A stretch of 64,000 bases of DNA from Lepiota brunneoincarnata (Eukaryota; Basidiomycota; Agaricomycetes; Agaricales; Agaricaceae). The notes beneath the pieces are model-generated. The model did not search any database, was not told the origin of the DNA, and saw nothing but the letters and a program-made list of their open reading frames with translations. This document shows, in pieces, positions 35,709 to 47,222 of the stretch. The DNA is taken from the NCBI GenBank assembly GCA_023014365.1, contig JAEBUN010000004.1, forward strand, positions 372,001 through 436,000. Direction: 5' to 3'. The position numbers were made by a program, and so were the translations under genes. Numbering within the stretch: the first letter of the stretch is position 1; every line of letters starts with the position of its first letter.

Positions 35709-35922
35709 ATAGCCGTAGCTTGTATACCTTGTATTGGTACACACACCATTTATTTTTTGAGTGCTGTACGGCTAGAAAGTTATTTTCGGATGCTTTTGAC
35801 AAATAATAACGCCGGCACGTGTGCTGTTTATTACAATCCCGTGAGCGCTCTATCGCTGGGATAAACTTGTCAACACCTTCTCTCAATGCAATAAATACCT
35901 CCAATCTAAACATCCCTCAAAA

Positions 35923-38430
35923 ATGTCCGACAAAATGATGCACATTGCGGGCGAGCAAAAGAAACGCGTCGTGAGTATCGCTCCATTTTTCCCCTCCTCC
36001 GATCCCAGCCTCTCCAAGTCCCAAAGTGCTGACAAGTCTTGCTTGTATTCCAGTGTTATTTTTTCGATTCTGATATTGGGGGGTTCCACTATGGTCCAGG
36101 CCACCCGTGAGCATCGGTTTTCGTATTTTTTTTTGAATGGCCCGCATATTTATTACTTGTCCTGTCATACCAGGATGAAGCCCACCCGCATTCGCATGTG
36201 CCATTCGCTGGTCATGAATTACGGGCTTTACGAGAAAATGGAAATTTTCGTAAGTGAATGCCATCCGACCTTTCGTTCGTCCTAGCTGATTATCTTGTAC
36301 CGTACCCCTACATGCCTACTTCTATGCGTAAAGCGCGCGAAACCAGCCACCAAGCGAGAAATGACCCAATTCCATTCGGATGACTATGTGGACTTTCTCA
36401 GCAAAATCACACCCTCTAATATGAATTCATTCGTCAAGGAACAACACAAATGTAAGCAGTGTCCTTGCATACATACATGCGATTCGAGATTCCCTGACAT
36501 GGAACTTGTGTGGGGTCGGCAACTAAGACAATGTCGGGGATGATTGTCCTGTGTTTGATGGCCTTTTCGACTACTGCTCAATTTCCGCAGGTGGCTCGAT
36601 GGGTACGCTGACGTTTTCGCTCGTTTCTTCGACGTCCCAAGCATTCATCCAATTTATTAGAGGGTGCTGCTCGACTAAGTCGTGACAAGTGTGACATAGC
36701 TATCAACTGGGCTGGAGGGTTGCATCATGCGAAGAAGAGCGAAGCGAGTGGTTTTTGCTATGTGAATGGTGGGGCTCAAATTTTCTTTGCGTCTTCTACC
36801 AACCCTTGTGCTAATGGCGACCTTGTCAAGACATTGTGCTCGGGATTCTCGAGCTCTTACGGTATGTGCTGGCACATCAATCTTTAGGCGCTCATCGACC
36901 GCTGACGAATCTTGCCAGATACCATAACCGTGTCCTGTACATCGACATTGATGTGCATCATGGCGATGGTGTAGAGGAGGCATTTTATACGACTGACCGG
37001 GTGATGACGGTTAGTTTTCATAAGTATGGGGAGTATTTCCCCGGGACGGGTGAATTACGGGTGAGTATGGTTCTGGATAACATTTCGAGAGAAGCACAAA
37101 ATGACCGCTACTAGGACGTTGGTGTGATGAAAGGGAAATACTATGCATTGAATTTCCCGCTTCGTGACGGTATCTCCGATGAGAACTATAAATCCGTCTT
37201 TGAACCTGTGGGTTGCCTCGATTCTTTTAAATCAACGGGTAATAGGTCTGACATATGTTCAGGTGATCCGACAGGTGATGGAGTCTTACGATCCATCGGC
37301 TATTGTTCTCCAGTGTGGGACCGACTCCCTGTCTGGAGACAAACTTGGATGCCTCAACTTGTCCATGCGTGGTACGCGATGCCTCCCGTCGATGCCTTTT
37401 GTATCTAACACTTGCGTCCAGGACATGCCAACTGTGTTCGTTTCGTGAAATCGTTTAATAAGCCACTATTACTTCTCGGAGGCGGCGGATATACTATGCG
37501 GAATGTCAGTCGTGCATGGGCCTACGAAACTGGGCTTGCAGCTGGATATGAACTTGGACCAGGTATGTCCACAGCCACAGCCAATTTCCAATACCAATAC
37601 CCGATAAACCCGTCTAGAAATTCCCGTCAATGAGTACTACGAGTATTTTGGGCCGGACCACAAACTTGATGTCAAGTCATCCAACGTGGATGATATGAAC
37701 TCTCCGGCATACCTTGATCGCGTCAAGCGGATCGTAATGGAAAATCTACGACATATTGGTGGACCCCCAAGCGTCCAAATGCAAGGTATGCCCCACTTCT
37801 GCTCAAAACGCAGTTACGAATATCCTGACCCAGATTTCGTCAGACCGGCCCAATTTACCAATGGATGCCCTGATGGACGATCTCCATCAAGACGAGGACG
37901 AGGAGGATCCAGATGACAGACGGCCCCAACGGCTTCTTGATTCACGGATACAAGCAGATGGGGAGCTCTCAGATTCAGAAGACGAAGGAGACAGCCGACG
38001 TGATCATATGAGCCACCGCGGACGGGGACACAGCAGCGATAGTGATGGCAAACTGAAATTCGGCATGGGTGTCGGGATTCTCGCATCAAGTTCAGCAAGC
38101 ACTCATGGTGCAGGGCCAAGTGGACACACAACCGCCGTTCGGATGCTCTCGTCGAACCTGCCGGTTGAGGATGAAGCCTCCACGGACGCCCCGGATGCAG
38201 AGCTGGACATGGAGTTGGATGATACGCCCTCAGAGGTTGTGGAGAATGGTGTGGGGGAGTTTGTGGTAAATGGGAGGAGCGACACACCACCTGGTTCGCC
38301 TCCACGACAAGGGGAGCAGGGCCGGAGGGCAGAGGATATGGCTAAGGACAATACCCCCGCTGCTACGGTTTCACGCCCCGTTTTTGGGCCGTCTCCACCG
38401 CCCCCCGACGCCACGTCTACACCTACATAA
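35923..38430 (+). CDS. RPD3: Class I histone deacetylase Rpd3
   Basis: Zinc-dependent lysine deacetylase of Sin3-type corepressor complexes. Thirteen exons, roughly 570-580 residues. The core reads in order: [74 protein letters not shown], the tandem His of [20 protein letters not shown], the zinc site [31 protein letters not shown] and the catalytic-Tyr loop [16 protein letters not shown]. The final exon adds an acidic and Ser-rich tail of about 200 residues ([27 protein letters not shown]). The last intron is best ended at TTTCGTCAG, which joins QMQ to [10 protein letters not shown]. It is in tandem with the upstream DinB-like gene and downstream XPA gene. Confidence 0.95.
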
Positions 38431-38608
38431 TTACGCTCACAGTATACCTCTTATCGTTTGCTTTCGGGTTTCCTGTTTTTTTTTTTTACATTATTTTTGT
38501 CGTTGTACAGTTACTATCCAGATTCCAGATGTTTGATAATTCACGTGATGTGTATTAGGCGTGGGTTCCCAGTTATATCCTCCTATCACTTGCTTATCTT
38601 TGCCCGCA

Positions 38609-39714
38609 ATGCTTGAGAGCATCGAACGGCCTGCGACACCACCTCCAAGGTCCACACAGACAGGGCAGCCACCAACGACACCAGAACAAGTCCGGCAAAT
38701 TGAGATCAACAGGTTGCGAGGTCACACTTTCCTGCTTTTTGGTCATTCAAGTGACATTGATGACTAGGAACAGCCAAGGCTGCACAGCGACAAAAGGAAC
38801 TCGAGACCTCCTCATCGAGCGCCTTGAACGCTAATCAAAAGCGGCCACTTGATGTCACTACCTCTCCAACTGCGGGTCCTTCTAAATCCCAGCCGCTGAG
38901 ACGCGATTCGAGACTTGGGAAGTACTTCGAGTATGATCTCTCGAAGATGGTCAATTCCAAGGGGGGATTCCTTGTTGAGGATGGACAGGAGGTGGACGAG
39001 GAGCGGATGCGAAAGGAGAGGGAGAGGGAGAAGGAGAGGGCAAAGCAGGATCAGGAACCTCGTATGTCTTTGCCTGGGATGAATTGTGATTGGAGTTGCT
39101 GAAGATGGCACCGAAGCTATATCTCTTGACCCCGCACAGGCCCTCAAGTGCAGAGAATGCCAAACTCTTGACATTGATCACCAATTTCTGAAGATATTTC
39201 AGTGTCTGGTGTGCAAGAAATGCCAGAATGAGATGCCAGACAAGTACAGCTTGTTGACGAAGACGGAGTGTAAAGAGGTATGCTCTCCCTTCCCCCTCTC
39301 TTTATTTCAAAACCCACTGACAATGAATAGGACTACCTACTGACTGATGCAGAAATGCGTGACGAGGAAGCAATGCCGCATCTACTTAAAGCCAATCCCC
39401 ACAAGTCCACTTATGCGAACATGATGCTATACGTCAGGTATCAAGTCGAAGAGTTCGCTTGGAAGAAATGGGGATCCCCAGAAACTCTTGACAGAGAGTA
39501 CGAGCGGAGAATTGCGGAAAAGAACAAGAAAAAGAACAAGAAGTTTGAGGAGAGTCTGAAGGAATTGCGGAAGAAAACAAAGGAGAGTATGTGGCAGCGC
39601 CGCAAAGATGAAGAACACAAACATTCGTTTGGCCCTACCGAAGCTGGGCCGAACGGAACCAGGAAACAGATATGCCACATATGCGGATTCACGCTCGAGT
39701 TCGAAGAGTGGTGA
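38609..39714 (+). CDS. RAD14: DNA repair protein XPA/Rad14
   Basis: Damage-verification factor of nucleotide excision repair. Exons 38609-38720, 38768-39061, 39105-39277, 39331-39714 give 320 residues. The N-terminus carries [20 protein letters not shown], as in XPA. The zinc finger is CREC then 17 residues then CKKC ([31 protein letters not shown]). It is followed by [39 protein letters not shown] and the DNA-binding helix [19 protein letters not shown]. The tail [19 protein letters not shown] ends [10 protein letters not shown], the fungal Rad14 C-terminus. The third exon join uses a 43-nt intron. Confidence 0.95.
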
Positions 39715-40039
39715 TGGCCTCCGCCTCATGTGTTTTAGTGGTTATAGTTATCTCATGATTGGATGTGCACGCACGCAATAATATCCCATGGCAGTCGGAT
39801 GCCTACGCGTAGACTTTCCACGGTAGACCCTTGTGATTGGCGCCCCTGCTCCTAAGGTTACATATAGTGATAACCGAACTCAGCTCTTTGTGTCTACTCC
39901 GGTTATTGAGTTCGCCGAGCTGTCACTTGAAAAGCTTTCTCCAATATTCGCGGATCGCTGCCCCTAGAACCCAAGCAAACTACTTTCTTTAGCAGCTCTC
40001 CCTCAACAGCAGACAACAGGTAACCCGGCGTAGCAGATC
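39715..40039. other. Intergenic
   Basis: Short 3' flank and promoter between tandem genes; nothing coding seen. Confidence 0.6.
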
Positions 40040-41684
40040 ATGTCAGAGGAAACGAACCAGGCTGAACACGAACAAATCTCAACCTCATTGGAGGTGGAAA
40101 AGATTGAAGTCAACTTGTTTCGCTCAAAGTCGCTGTGGCTGCCACTGCGTTCTCGTGGCGTGTTTGGAGGGTTCGTCCGCACTCTAAAGTCTCACTAAAG
40201 GACCGAGCGCATAACCAGATTACAGGCAGGTGATCAGCCAAGCACTGGTCTCGGCAACCAATTGTGTAGACCCTCAGTTCTCCTTACACGTAAGTTTTCG
40301 CACCTGAAGCCCCCCCCCCCCCTCCCGAAATACTAAATTATAAATCTTGTAGTCTCTACATGTATGCTTACCCTGACACTCACAACTCTCAACACATATC
40401 CTGACATTCAACCTCCCCTTCTTCCCCCCCTGCCCTCAAGTGCTATTTCCTCACTAGCGCCTCACCTTCGACCCCGATTGTCTACGAGGTAGAGCGCGTC
40501 CGCAATGGTCGATCCTACGTCACCCGGACAGTAAAAGCAGTCCAAAATGGCCGTATCATCTTCATCATGATGTGCTCCTTCCAGAAACCGGAGCCATGGC
40601 AGCCGTCACACCAATGGCCAATGCCGGCAGTACCACCACCAGAAGAGTGCGAGCTCGAGGAGGACAAGTACACGAAATTGGCGCAAAGGGAAGAGTTACA
40701 CCCTGCGGTGGTTGAGATGTATCGCTTGATGGCCGCGGTGCGTGCGCTTATTTCCTTGTGTATCGTTCGGTATCAGCTCTGACATGACTAAGTAGGAACG
40801 AGGTCGTAGCCCGATTGCAGTCAAGTCGGCGAAGGAACATGATGTTGCCGTAGATGGCACTGTTCGCTATATGTACTGGATGAAGGCGAAAGATATACCG
40901 AAATATGAAATGCCTTTCCAGAAAGTAAGAACAGTCAGGGACCTGGGCGCTGTGGACTCTCATACCCTTTCCCAATTCAGTGCATCTTGAGCTATCTCTC
41001 TGACTTGCATTTGTGTGTCCCTCGCCATTATGTTCCATACCACAGGTTGATTGATCACGACACACCCAGTATTGGTGCTGCCTCACGGATTCTCGGGTTG
41101 AGGAGGGGGGGTCGAGGACCACAATCACTCAGCATGAGCGTAGGCTACCCTGTTTCATTGCTCCTTTATCTCGCCTATGCTCACACAACCCCGCTAGTCA
41201 ACATTAGACCACACAATCTGGTTCTACAAGTAAGTAGACACGCATATCAAGGCAACTTGTACATCCCCAACCATAAGTTCGCTCCTTCATTCTCCAGCGA
41301 TGACTTTGACTGCGGAGAATGGCTCCTTTACGTCGTAAGTCCACCACCTCCCAACATGATAGAAATGAAACTCACGCATCACTCGCATTCCTTCCATTAG
41401 TTCACTGCACCACAAAACACAGATGGATTCTCCACGCACAGGGTCTGGCCGCGGAGTCGTTCATGGAAGGGTAAGTGCGTTCCTCCCATCCCATTCCCGT
41501 CTGGCGGAGTCCCAACATAACCCCATCCAACCTCTTGAAACTTTTTACAATTCTATTGTGTATGCAGATCTACACACGAAACGGTACTTTGGTTGCCGTG
41601 ACCTCCCAAGAGGGTGTTATCCGTGCAGACATTCGTGGACCTGCTGTACGACAGCCTAAATCATCTCCGTCGGCGAAGCTTTGA
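40040..41684 (+). CDS. TES1: Acyl-CoA thioesterase II (Tes1/ACOT8 type)
   Basis: Hydrolyses acyl-CoA, in this family usually in peroxisomes. Double hotdog protein of roughly 310 residues. Blocks in order: VNLFRSKSLWLPLRSRGVFG, GQVISQALVSATNCVDPQF, SLHSLHCYFLTSASPSTPIV, YEVERVRNGRSYVTRTVKAV, QNGRIIFIMMCSFQKPEPW, IPKYEMPFQKCILSYLSDLH, and the second hotdog STLDHTIWFY and GEWLLYVMDSPRTGSGRGVV, YTRNGTLVAVTSQEGVIRAD. The Asp of LDHTIWFY is a catalytic-site residue in the family. A 9-nt exon (40353-40361) encodes only Ser-Leu-His of the conserved SLHSLHCYF. The C-terminus is SAKL, close to the peroxisomal PTS1 signal SKL, which supports peroxisomal location. A possible 33-nt intron near 41012 is better read as coding. 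Confidence 0.9.
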
Positions 41685-42369
41685 TGTGTGTGTGCACACG
41701 ACGCAAACTCCAGCAACGAGTCAAAAGTTCGGTGACTGCCATCGACTAGACGGAGCATGGATTGTAGCCTGAGCTTATCGAAATGGAATGGACCGGAGAC
41801 ACTGCCTTGATGATGCCCCGTGTACACGACGTCAAATGTGTATTTAGGGATCGGATGCTTGGGATAGATATTATACTACGCAGAAGGGAAACTTACGCCG
41901 TTCTTTACTGGTACACATACAAAAGACTCTTGTCTCCATTCCGCATAAACGGGGACTTGACAGTTCGAGTGGAGGTAAGGCGTTGATTCTCCGTCTTCCA
42001 AGACATAGAACGAAGAGAAGGTACTAAGGCTGTTCACTGGCAGCACTCAGGGGTCAAAGAAGGCACAGAGACAATAAGTCTCGGCGACTCTGTTCAATTA
42101 AAAGTCCCAGATTCCGTTCCATCACTAGATACGAAATGGAGTAACGTGTGGATCCCATGTTCGGTACCGGGTCCACACAATGAGTCACACCATGGATGAG
42201 CTGTAACAGATCGATATACCGGAGAGACGAACATCAGGAGACGTAATACTGCCTATTTGCGAAAAACATGGTAGGGGAGGAGGACAACATAAGAACTTAG
42301 ATATGCGTTCGAATGGAATGTGTGCAAAGTGCGGTGTATGGAAGGGACATCAGGATCGTATAAGTGTGT
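41685..42369. other. Convergent intergenic region
   Basis: Between TES1 and eS27 3' ends. One short frame (41783-41986 plus) has no recognisable character. Confidence 0.55.
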
Positions 42370-42797
42370 TTAGTTCTTTCGACGGAATGAGCAGCCTGGG
42401 AAAGTGGTGAATACACCTGTGAAACGGAAGTGGCAGGAAATGAGTACATACCTTCAGTCAACCTCGCCTTACCACCGGTGGGCTGGCACAGAATGCTTGT
42501 GCATGAAGCACAGACAACGACTGTCTGGGCATGCGAGAAGACGGTAGTGATGGCAAAGCAACCTAAGAAGCGAGAGGAACATGCGTAAACACGAGATCAA
42601 CTTTTGCTGCTGTGAATGACTACTAACCAGGGCACTTGACATCCATGAAATACGAATTTGGCGTCTGTACAAGCCGCTTCAGCTTGTGACACTGTTTCTG
42701 GGCCGGGGCGGTGGGGTTCAGAAGATCAGCAACGAGAGTCTGGACAGAAGATCAGTAAAGGGATGTTGAAGACAACAGCGGGACGCATACACACCAT
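42370..42797 (-). CDS. RPS27: 40S ribosomal protein eS27
   Basis: Four exons on the minus strand. The first coding exon is just the ATG (42795-42797), followed by a GTGTGT intron. The protein is then [79 protein letters not shown] and RKN, about 83 residues. The four Cys of the zinc finger (CPGC, CASC) are present. A start exon made only of the initiator codon is common in ribosomal protein genes. It is divergent from the BTG/Tob-domain gene, 1 kb away. Confidence 0.96.
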
Positions 42798-43839
42798 AAT
42801 TTGCTGCTGGAGTGAGAGTACTCTTCCTTTTTTTTTTTGAAGCGGCGAGCGCACGAAGCAGCGATGGCGACAAGTTTTGTGGATGAGCGAAAACAAGGTT
42901 TGGGGGGCGGGGCTGCGGAGTGTCAAAATGCGGTTTCTGCCGATTGGAGCTGTGACTATAACGTGTGTGACCGAGTGTATTATTCACAATAGTAGTATCA
43001 TGGATACCTTAATTGTGGGTGTCACTATTACTGGATGGTTTAAAGCAGGGTAGATGGAACGCTCTTTTGTGTTGTCGAGGTAGTCCGTGCAACCGACCGA
43101 AATCAAACAAGGTAACTATTGATATGTGAAAGCCATCAGGGTCAGTCGGCGGTTAGAGGGCGACTGGTTATTGTCTTTCGAATCTGGCACAAGAGACAAA
43201 AGGGACGAAGAACCTGATTTGGAGAAGAGAAGCACGTGCTGGCGCCGACCCTTGTTCTCTTGGGGCGCCGTGCTTTTTGTCTCTGGCCAAAAACACTTAC
43301 ATATGGAAGAAAGGCAGTTTCGAGGATTTCTAGAATCACGGCATCCAGCTCTCTGCTTCCGCCCAGTATAAAGACCGGCCAGAACCCCACCTCTCTGTTC
43401 AACCACCCAGGTTTGGTTTTCTTTCTTCCCCCGGTCCCACTCCTCCTATTTCCAGACCAGGTTAGTATTTGCTTCCGCCTCGTTGCAAGACATCCGCCCT
43501 GACTCGTGCAAACCATCCCCCCCCCTTTTTTTTTCCCTTCGCCTCCGCTTACTGCAGCCGTAGGTTCGTTCTTCCCGATCACTAGCACCCCGCGCCTTCA
43601 TAAGGCTGACCCAATCTCCTTTCTCTTCGTACAGACACTCTCCTCATTCTTCGTTACTGCACTTCCACGGCTGTTTATCTCCACGACCCTCGCTAGCTGC
43701 TGCTCTTGTTTCGCTTGTCACGTCCCAGCATCTCTCTATCGCCGGCCGATAACCCCTTTGCTCCGCACTTACCCTTCTATATATATATATATCATCTTTC
43801 TTTATCATTATTCTCCTCTCTTCACGAACGTCGTACATC
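42798..43839. other. Divergent promoter between eS27 and BTG/Tob genes
   Basis: About 1 kb. The half nearest the BTG/Tob gene is strongly pyrimidine-rich (CT tracts from 43380 to 43830) and has a TATATATATATATA run at about 43780-43793, roughly 50 bases before the ATG. The other side has a T-run near 42828-42838. Confidence 0.6.
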
Positions 43840-44763
43840 ATGACCGCTTCCACTTCTGCCAACCTCTCTCAGACCGTTGCCTATGCTATCGCCTTCCTCA
43901 CCCGTCCTCTCATGGACTCTCTGACGGCCGCTACGATCGTCAAACTCCAGATGATCCTCGAGGCTAACCTCATCCCATACTATGCCCCCACATGGGATGT
44001 CAAAGAGCCACTCCGTGGCTCTGGCCGCCGCTGCCTTACTTTGTCTCCCTCGTCTTCACCTCCTCGTCCCATCTACACCACCTGTTCCGCCGTCAACATC
44101 TCCTGGAGCCAGTGGATTATGGCACTCGGAGGACGCGAGTTTGACTTCTTTGTTGACCCCGGTTGTGTCAGTGTCCGATTCGCAAGGACCCCTGGCTCCG
44201 AGTCAAAACTCGTCACCGTTTGGGCCGATGAGTTGCCCTCTCCTCCAATTGTGACTCCCAACCCCCGTTATCCTACCGAGTTCGTCCTCCCTAAGAAGAC
44301 GCTCTCCCAACAACTCTCGGATATTGACGCCGAAGAAGATGAACAGCTCTTTGCCATGATCGCTGACGAAGTCAGGGCTCCTACCTGGATGACCCCTGTC
44401 CTCGACAAGTTCCCTATCGGACCCAGGTCTCCTTCCCCACTCTCTAGCATCTCCCCCACTTCTCGCTGCAGCTCTCGTTCATCTAATTCCAGCTCTTGTT
44501 TCTCTTACGAAACCTCCAGCTCCGGCTGCTTCTCTCTGCCAAAGTCGGGCGAGTACAAGCAATCGCGTCGGGAAAGGGCAAGGCAATCACGTGTCTTCAT
44601 CGATACCTCCAAGACCGAGGTGACCCCCTATGACGGCGGAAAGACTACCGTGCTTACTGGTGGGGTTATGCTCGGTGGTGGTTCCAAGGTCAAGAAGACG
44701 ACCAAGCAGCAGCAAAAGGCCTCCATGACGACATGCAGCAACTGGCGTTCTGTTCGTGTCTAG
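43840..44763 (+). CDS. BTG/Tob (anti-proliferative) domain protein
   Basis: Single-exon gene of 307 residues, unusual in this intron-dense window. Residues 10-130 match the BTG/Tob domain: AYAIAFLTRPL, a helix IVKLQMILEANLIPYYAPTW, box A WDVKEPLRGSGRRCLTL, box B region EFDFFVDPGCVSVRFA, and KLVTVWADE. In animals this domain binds the Caf1 deadenylase and promotes mRNA decay and growth arrest. The rest is Ser/Pro-rich, with a segment ADEVRAPTWMTPVLDKFP and many possible phosphosites. The leader is long and CT-rich. The domain call is strong; the binding partner here is inferred from the family. Confidence 0.85.
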   Translation: MTASTSANLSQTVAYAIAFLTRPLMDSLTAATIVKLQMILEANLIPYYAPTWDVKEPLRGSGRRCLTLSPSSSPPRPIYTTCSAVNISWSQWIMALGGREFDFFVDPGCVSVRFARTPGSESKLVTVWADELPSPPIVTPNPRYPTEFVLPKKTLSQQLSDIDAEEDEQLFAMIADEVRAPTWMTPVLDKFPIGPRSPSPLSSISPTSRCSSRSSNSSSCFSYETSSSGCFSLPKSGEYKQSRRERARQSRVFIDTSKTEVTPYDGGKTTVLTGGVMLGGGSKVKKTTKQQQKASMTTCSNWRSVRV

Positions 44764-47042
44764 ACGCGCCTTCATTCATCCCCGATCACCCCTACCTACC
44801 GGCATTTTTTTCATTAATATTCGCGACGCACATGAGACGACTCCGGAAGCTGTTTCAAGTTCCTACGCCCCCTTACGATTTCAACGATGGTGTGCAATCC
44901 ATTCATCAGTGTTTTTTCACGAAACCTTATCCTCGACTTCCCAATTCTTGCTCTGTTCTGTCGTGCGTGATTCAAAAGGACTCTAGCAGCTTTACATAAC
45001 CCACAAACACTGTTGCATCTTCAACGCATATTTTCTTTTTTTTTCTCTATTGCTCTGTACTTTTGCATTTTATTCATCTGTGTGTCGCACCGTCCCCTCT
45101 TTCTGCTTACCTCTCCCCGATCGTTACTGTATTTTCCACGAATTCCAGACCCCGAATATCATAGGCCTTTCTAGTTATTTCGTTCCTTGGATCGCTCGCT
45201 ATTCTAGGACCTAATAATACGTACTTTTTCTTTTCGTTTCGGCTGGTACTACAGTACTCCGCCCCCCGATGTTTTTTTTTCCTTCTCTCCACCTCTGTAT
45301 TCGCTATATACAATGTATTTCTTTCGGTCCAGGCCAATCCCCCCGCCTAGATCAATCTCAAAACAGATAGTCTTTTCAGACCAGTAAGCTCGGATTGTTG
45401 GAGACGCTTGGAAATGGCCATGGTCTCAGACCAGCGAAAGCCCGCTCCAAATCATGTAGCTCGTCCCTTACCGGCGGTAGTTTGTGGGCTCATGGGTGTT
45501 TTTGTGACTGGAGAGAGAAGCGCCACACACTGCGGCGCTTCAATGTCATCCCGCTTCTGAGATCCCGATGGTGGTGGTGTCGTCGGGTGGCGGAAACTTA
45601 CGTATTCTTGATGGAGTCGGAGTGGGCTATGACTCTCGATGATGACATTGCGTGAGGAGGAGGGAACGGAGATCTACGAATAAGGAGATGGGTTGTACGG
45701 ATTGCGGTGGTATGACGTCTTTACAGAAGACGACCAAATGGATCTGTGATCCGAGCTGGAAAGAGCGGTTCTGGCAACTTGTTGGATGCGCATACCGATG
45801 TTCAGATAGAATCTGATAGTATATCGGCAAGATAGAATGGCCAGCGGGCAAGAACCCTGGGGGAAGCGCACCGGCGTGCATTGGTCATTTGGGAAACTGG
45901 CCCAGGAATGTGGAGTAGCGAAGCTGTACGAAGGGGAAGGAGAATGTAGTTCAGCCGTTGTCCCTTCTGCTTGGGTGTCCCTCCTGGCGTCATCCTTTGA
46001 CAGAATACGGTAAATCTACCACATCTGGGAGTCCATTGCGTCATATCGGAGACCGTCTGTGTTTCAGCGAACACGTCCGTCGTCTCTCACTTGATATTTG
46101 TGGAAGTGGGCCCGTGGACGAGGCGGCTTCCTGCGAAGGCAACAGAGGCCCATTGATGTCAGGCTGCAACAATATTGGACCCGGCACCCCATCTCTGGAG
46201 TGCACGGTCTGAGCGGACCTGACCGACTGAGAAGCCAAGTCAATTCTGAACACACCCGACCATGGACGGTAGTGAGTATGTCATAGCTCAGCGAGCGACG
46301 GCCACCGGACCAAAGGTCTCACGCCATGAAGTCAAGAGGAGCTGTCACGAGATAGGCCTCTGTATATACGGGTTTGTTTGAGCTCTCAAGGGAAATGGTG
46401 GAGGCGTTCCACACCGACCGTGGATAACGGTGGAAACTGGGAGTTGGCAGATATGATGAAAAGACAGGCTTGAAGGGGCGGGTGGGAGGCTTATCAGCGG
46501 AATGCTTTTGACGATGATGACGGATTTTTTACAATGAGCCAGAGCCTGGGGAAGGTGGGATTTATTTTGGTAGCAAGCCGACAGTACTGGATTTTGGGTT
46601 GGCTTGTGGGCTTTGGAAGTGTATTCCCTGCATAGTGGGGGAGCATCGATGGGAGCCTGAACGGCGGTATTGCCGTTCGGCCTGCGCATAGTAGCAGAAC
46701 CTGATGAATAGAATTATTTTCCACCGGACGAAGCGGTATAGGAAGCATCAACATGTCGTCATGGGGGGTCGAGACGAAACTCTTCTCACAAGGTGCAGTT
46801 TCTCGAGGGATCAGGCCAGCTTCTACGACGAGCACAGTACTGGCATTGGCCAGCCACCAAAAAATGCTTGTATGACCACGCCTGTGTGATGACGTTGTCT
46901 GCCTCCGATTGGTGGAGTACAGTATCAGTCGTGCCCCGCACTGCTCCTCGCTCGGTTGGCCGTATCTATATAAACCCACTCCTGGTGCTCCGGACGATAA
47001 TAGCCTTTCAGACACAAACCATCCCAAAAAACCATCATCGAG
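44764..47042. other. Gene-poor 2.3 kb stretch
   Basis: The first 600 bases are CT-rich 3' flank of the BTG/Tob gene. Open frames on both strands up to 177 codons (46494-47027 minus) lack domains and overlap the promoter of the next gene. Ends with a CCAAT-type element (ATTGG near 46909) and a TATA box. Confidence 0.5.
46967..46974 (+). promoter_or_regulatory. TATA box of the 59-residue gene
   Basis: TATATAAA, 69 bases before the ATG at 47043, with an inverted CCAAT (ATTGG) about 60 bases further up. This is a textbook strong core promoter. Confidence 0.6.
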
Positions 47043-47222
47043 ATGTCAACCAACACCGCCGAACGACAGAGGATTTATTCTCAGCAACTCGCGGAATATA
47101 CACTGCACCAGTTGAATAATACCATCGCGGCGCGCCTCGACAGCAGTCGCCAAAGACAGATGGGTGGTGGTCCAGGGCCGAGCCGAGGCAATCCGAAGAA
47201 GTTCGTCTTATGTCGGTATTAA
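47043..47222 (+). CDS. Small hydrophilic protein, 59 residues
   Basis: Open frame of 59 codons with the start in good context (atcgagATGtc), preceded by a TATA box and an inverted CCAAT. It begins MSTNTAERQRIYSQQLAEYT, has a predicted amphipathic helix through LHQLNNTIAARLDSSRQRQM, then a Gly/Pro-rich turn GGGPGPSRGNPKKF and ends VLCRY. No signal peptide, no membrane segment, no CaaX box. I do not recognise a family. The promoter architecture, which is stronger than that of most genes here, is the main reason to believe it. It might also be the first exon of a longer spliced gene. Confidence 0.5.
   Translation: MSTNTAERQRIYSQQLAEYTLHQLNNTIAARLDSSRQRQMGGGPGPSRGNPKKFVLCRY

Noticed and set aside
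41011..41043. 33-nt intron in TES1
   Set aside because: It has GT-AG ends but is shorter than any other supported intron, and the frame is open through it.
47043..47222. Mating pheromone precursor
   Set aside because: The small protein ends CRY, which is not a CaaX box, and it lacks the usual acidic processing site.
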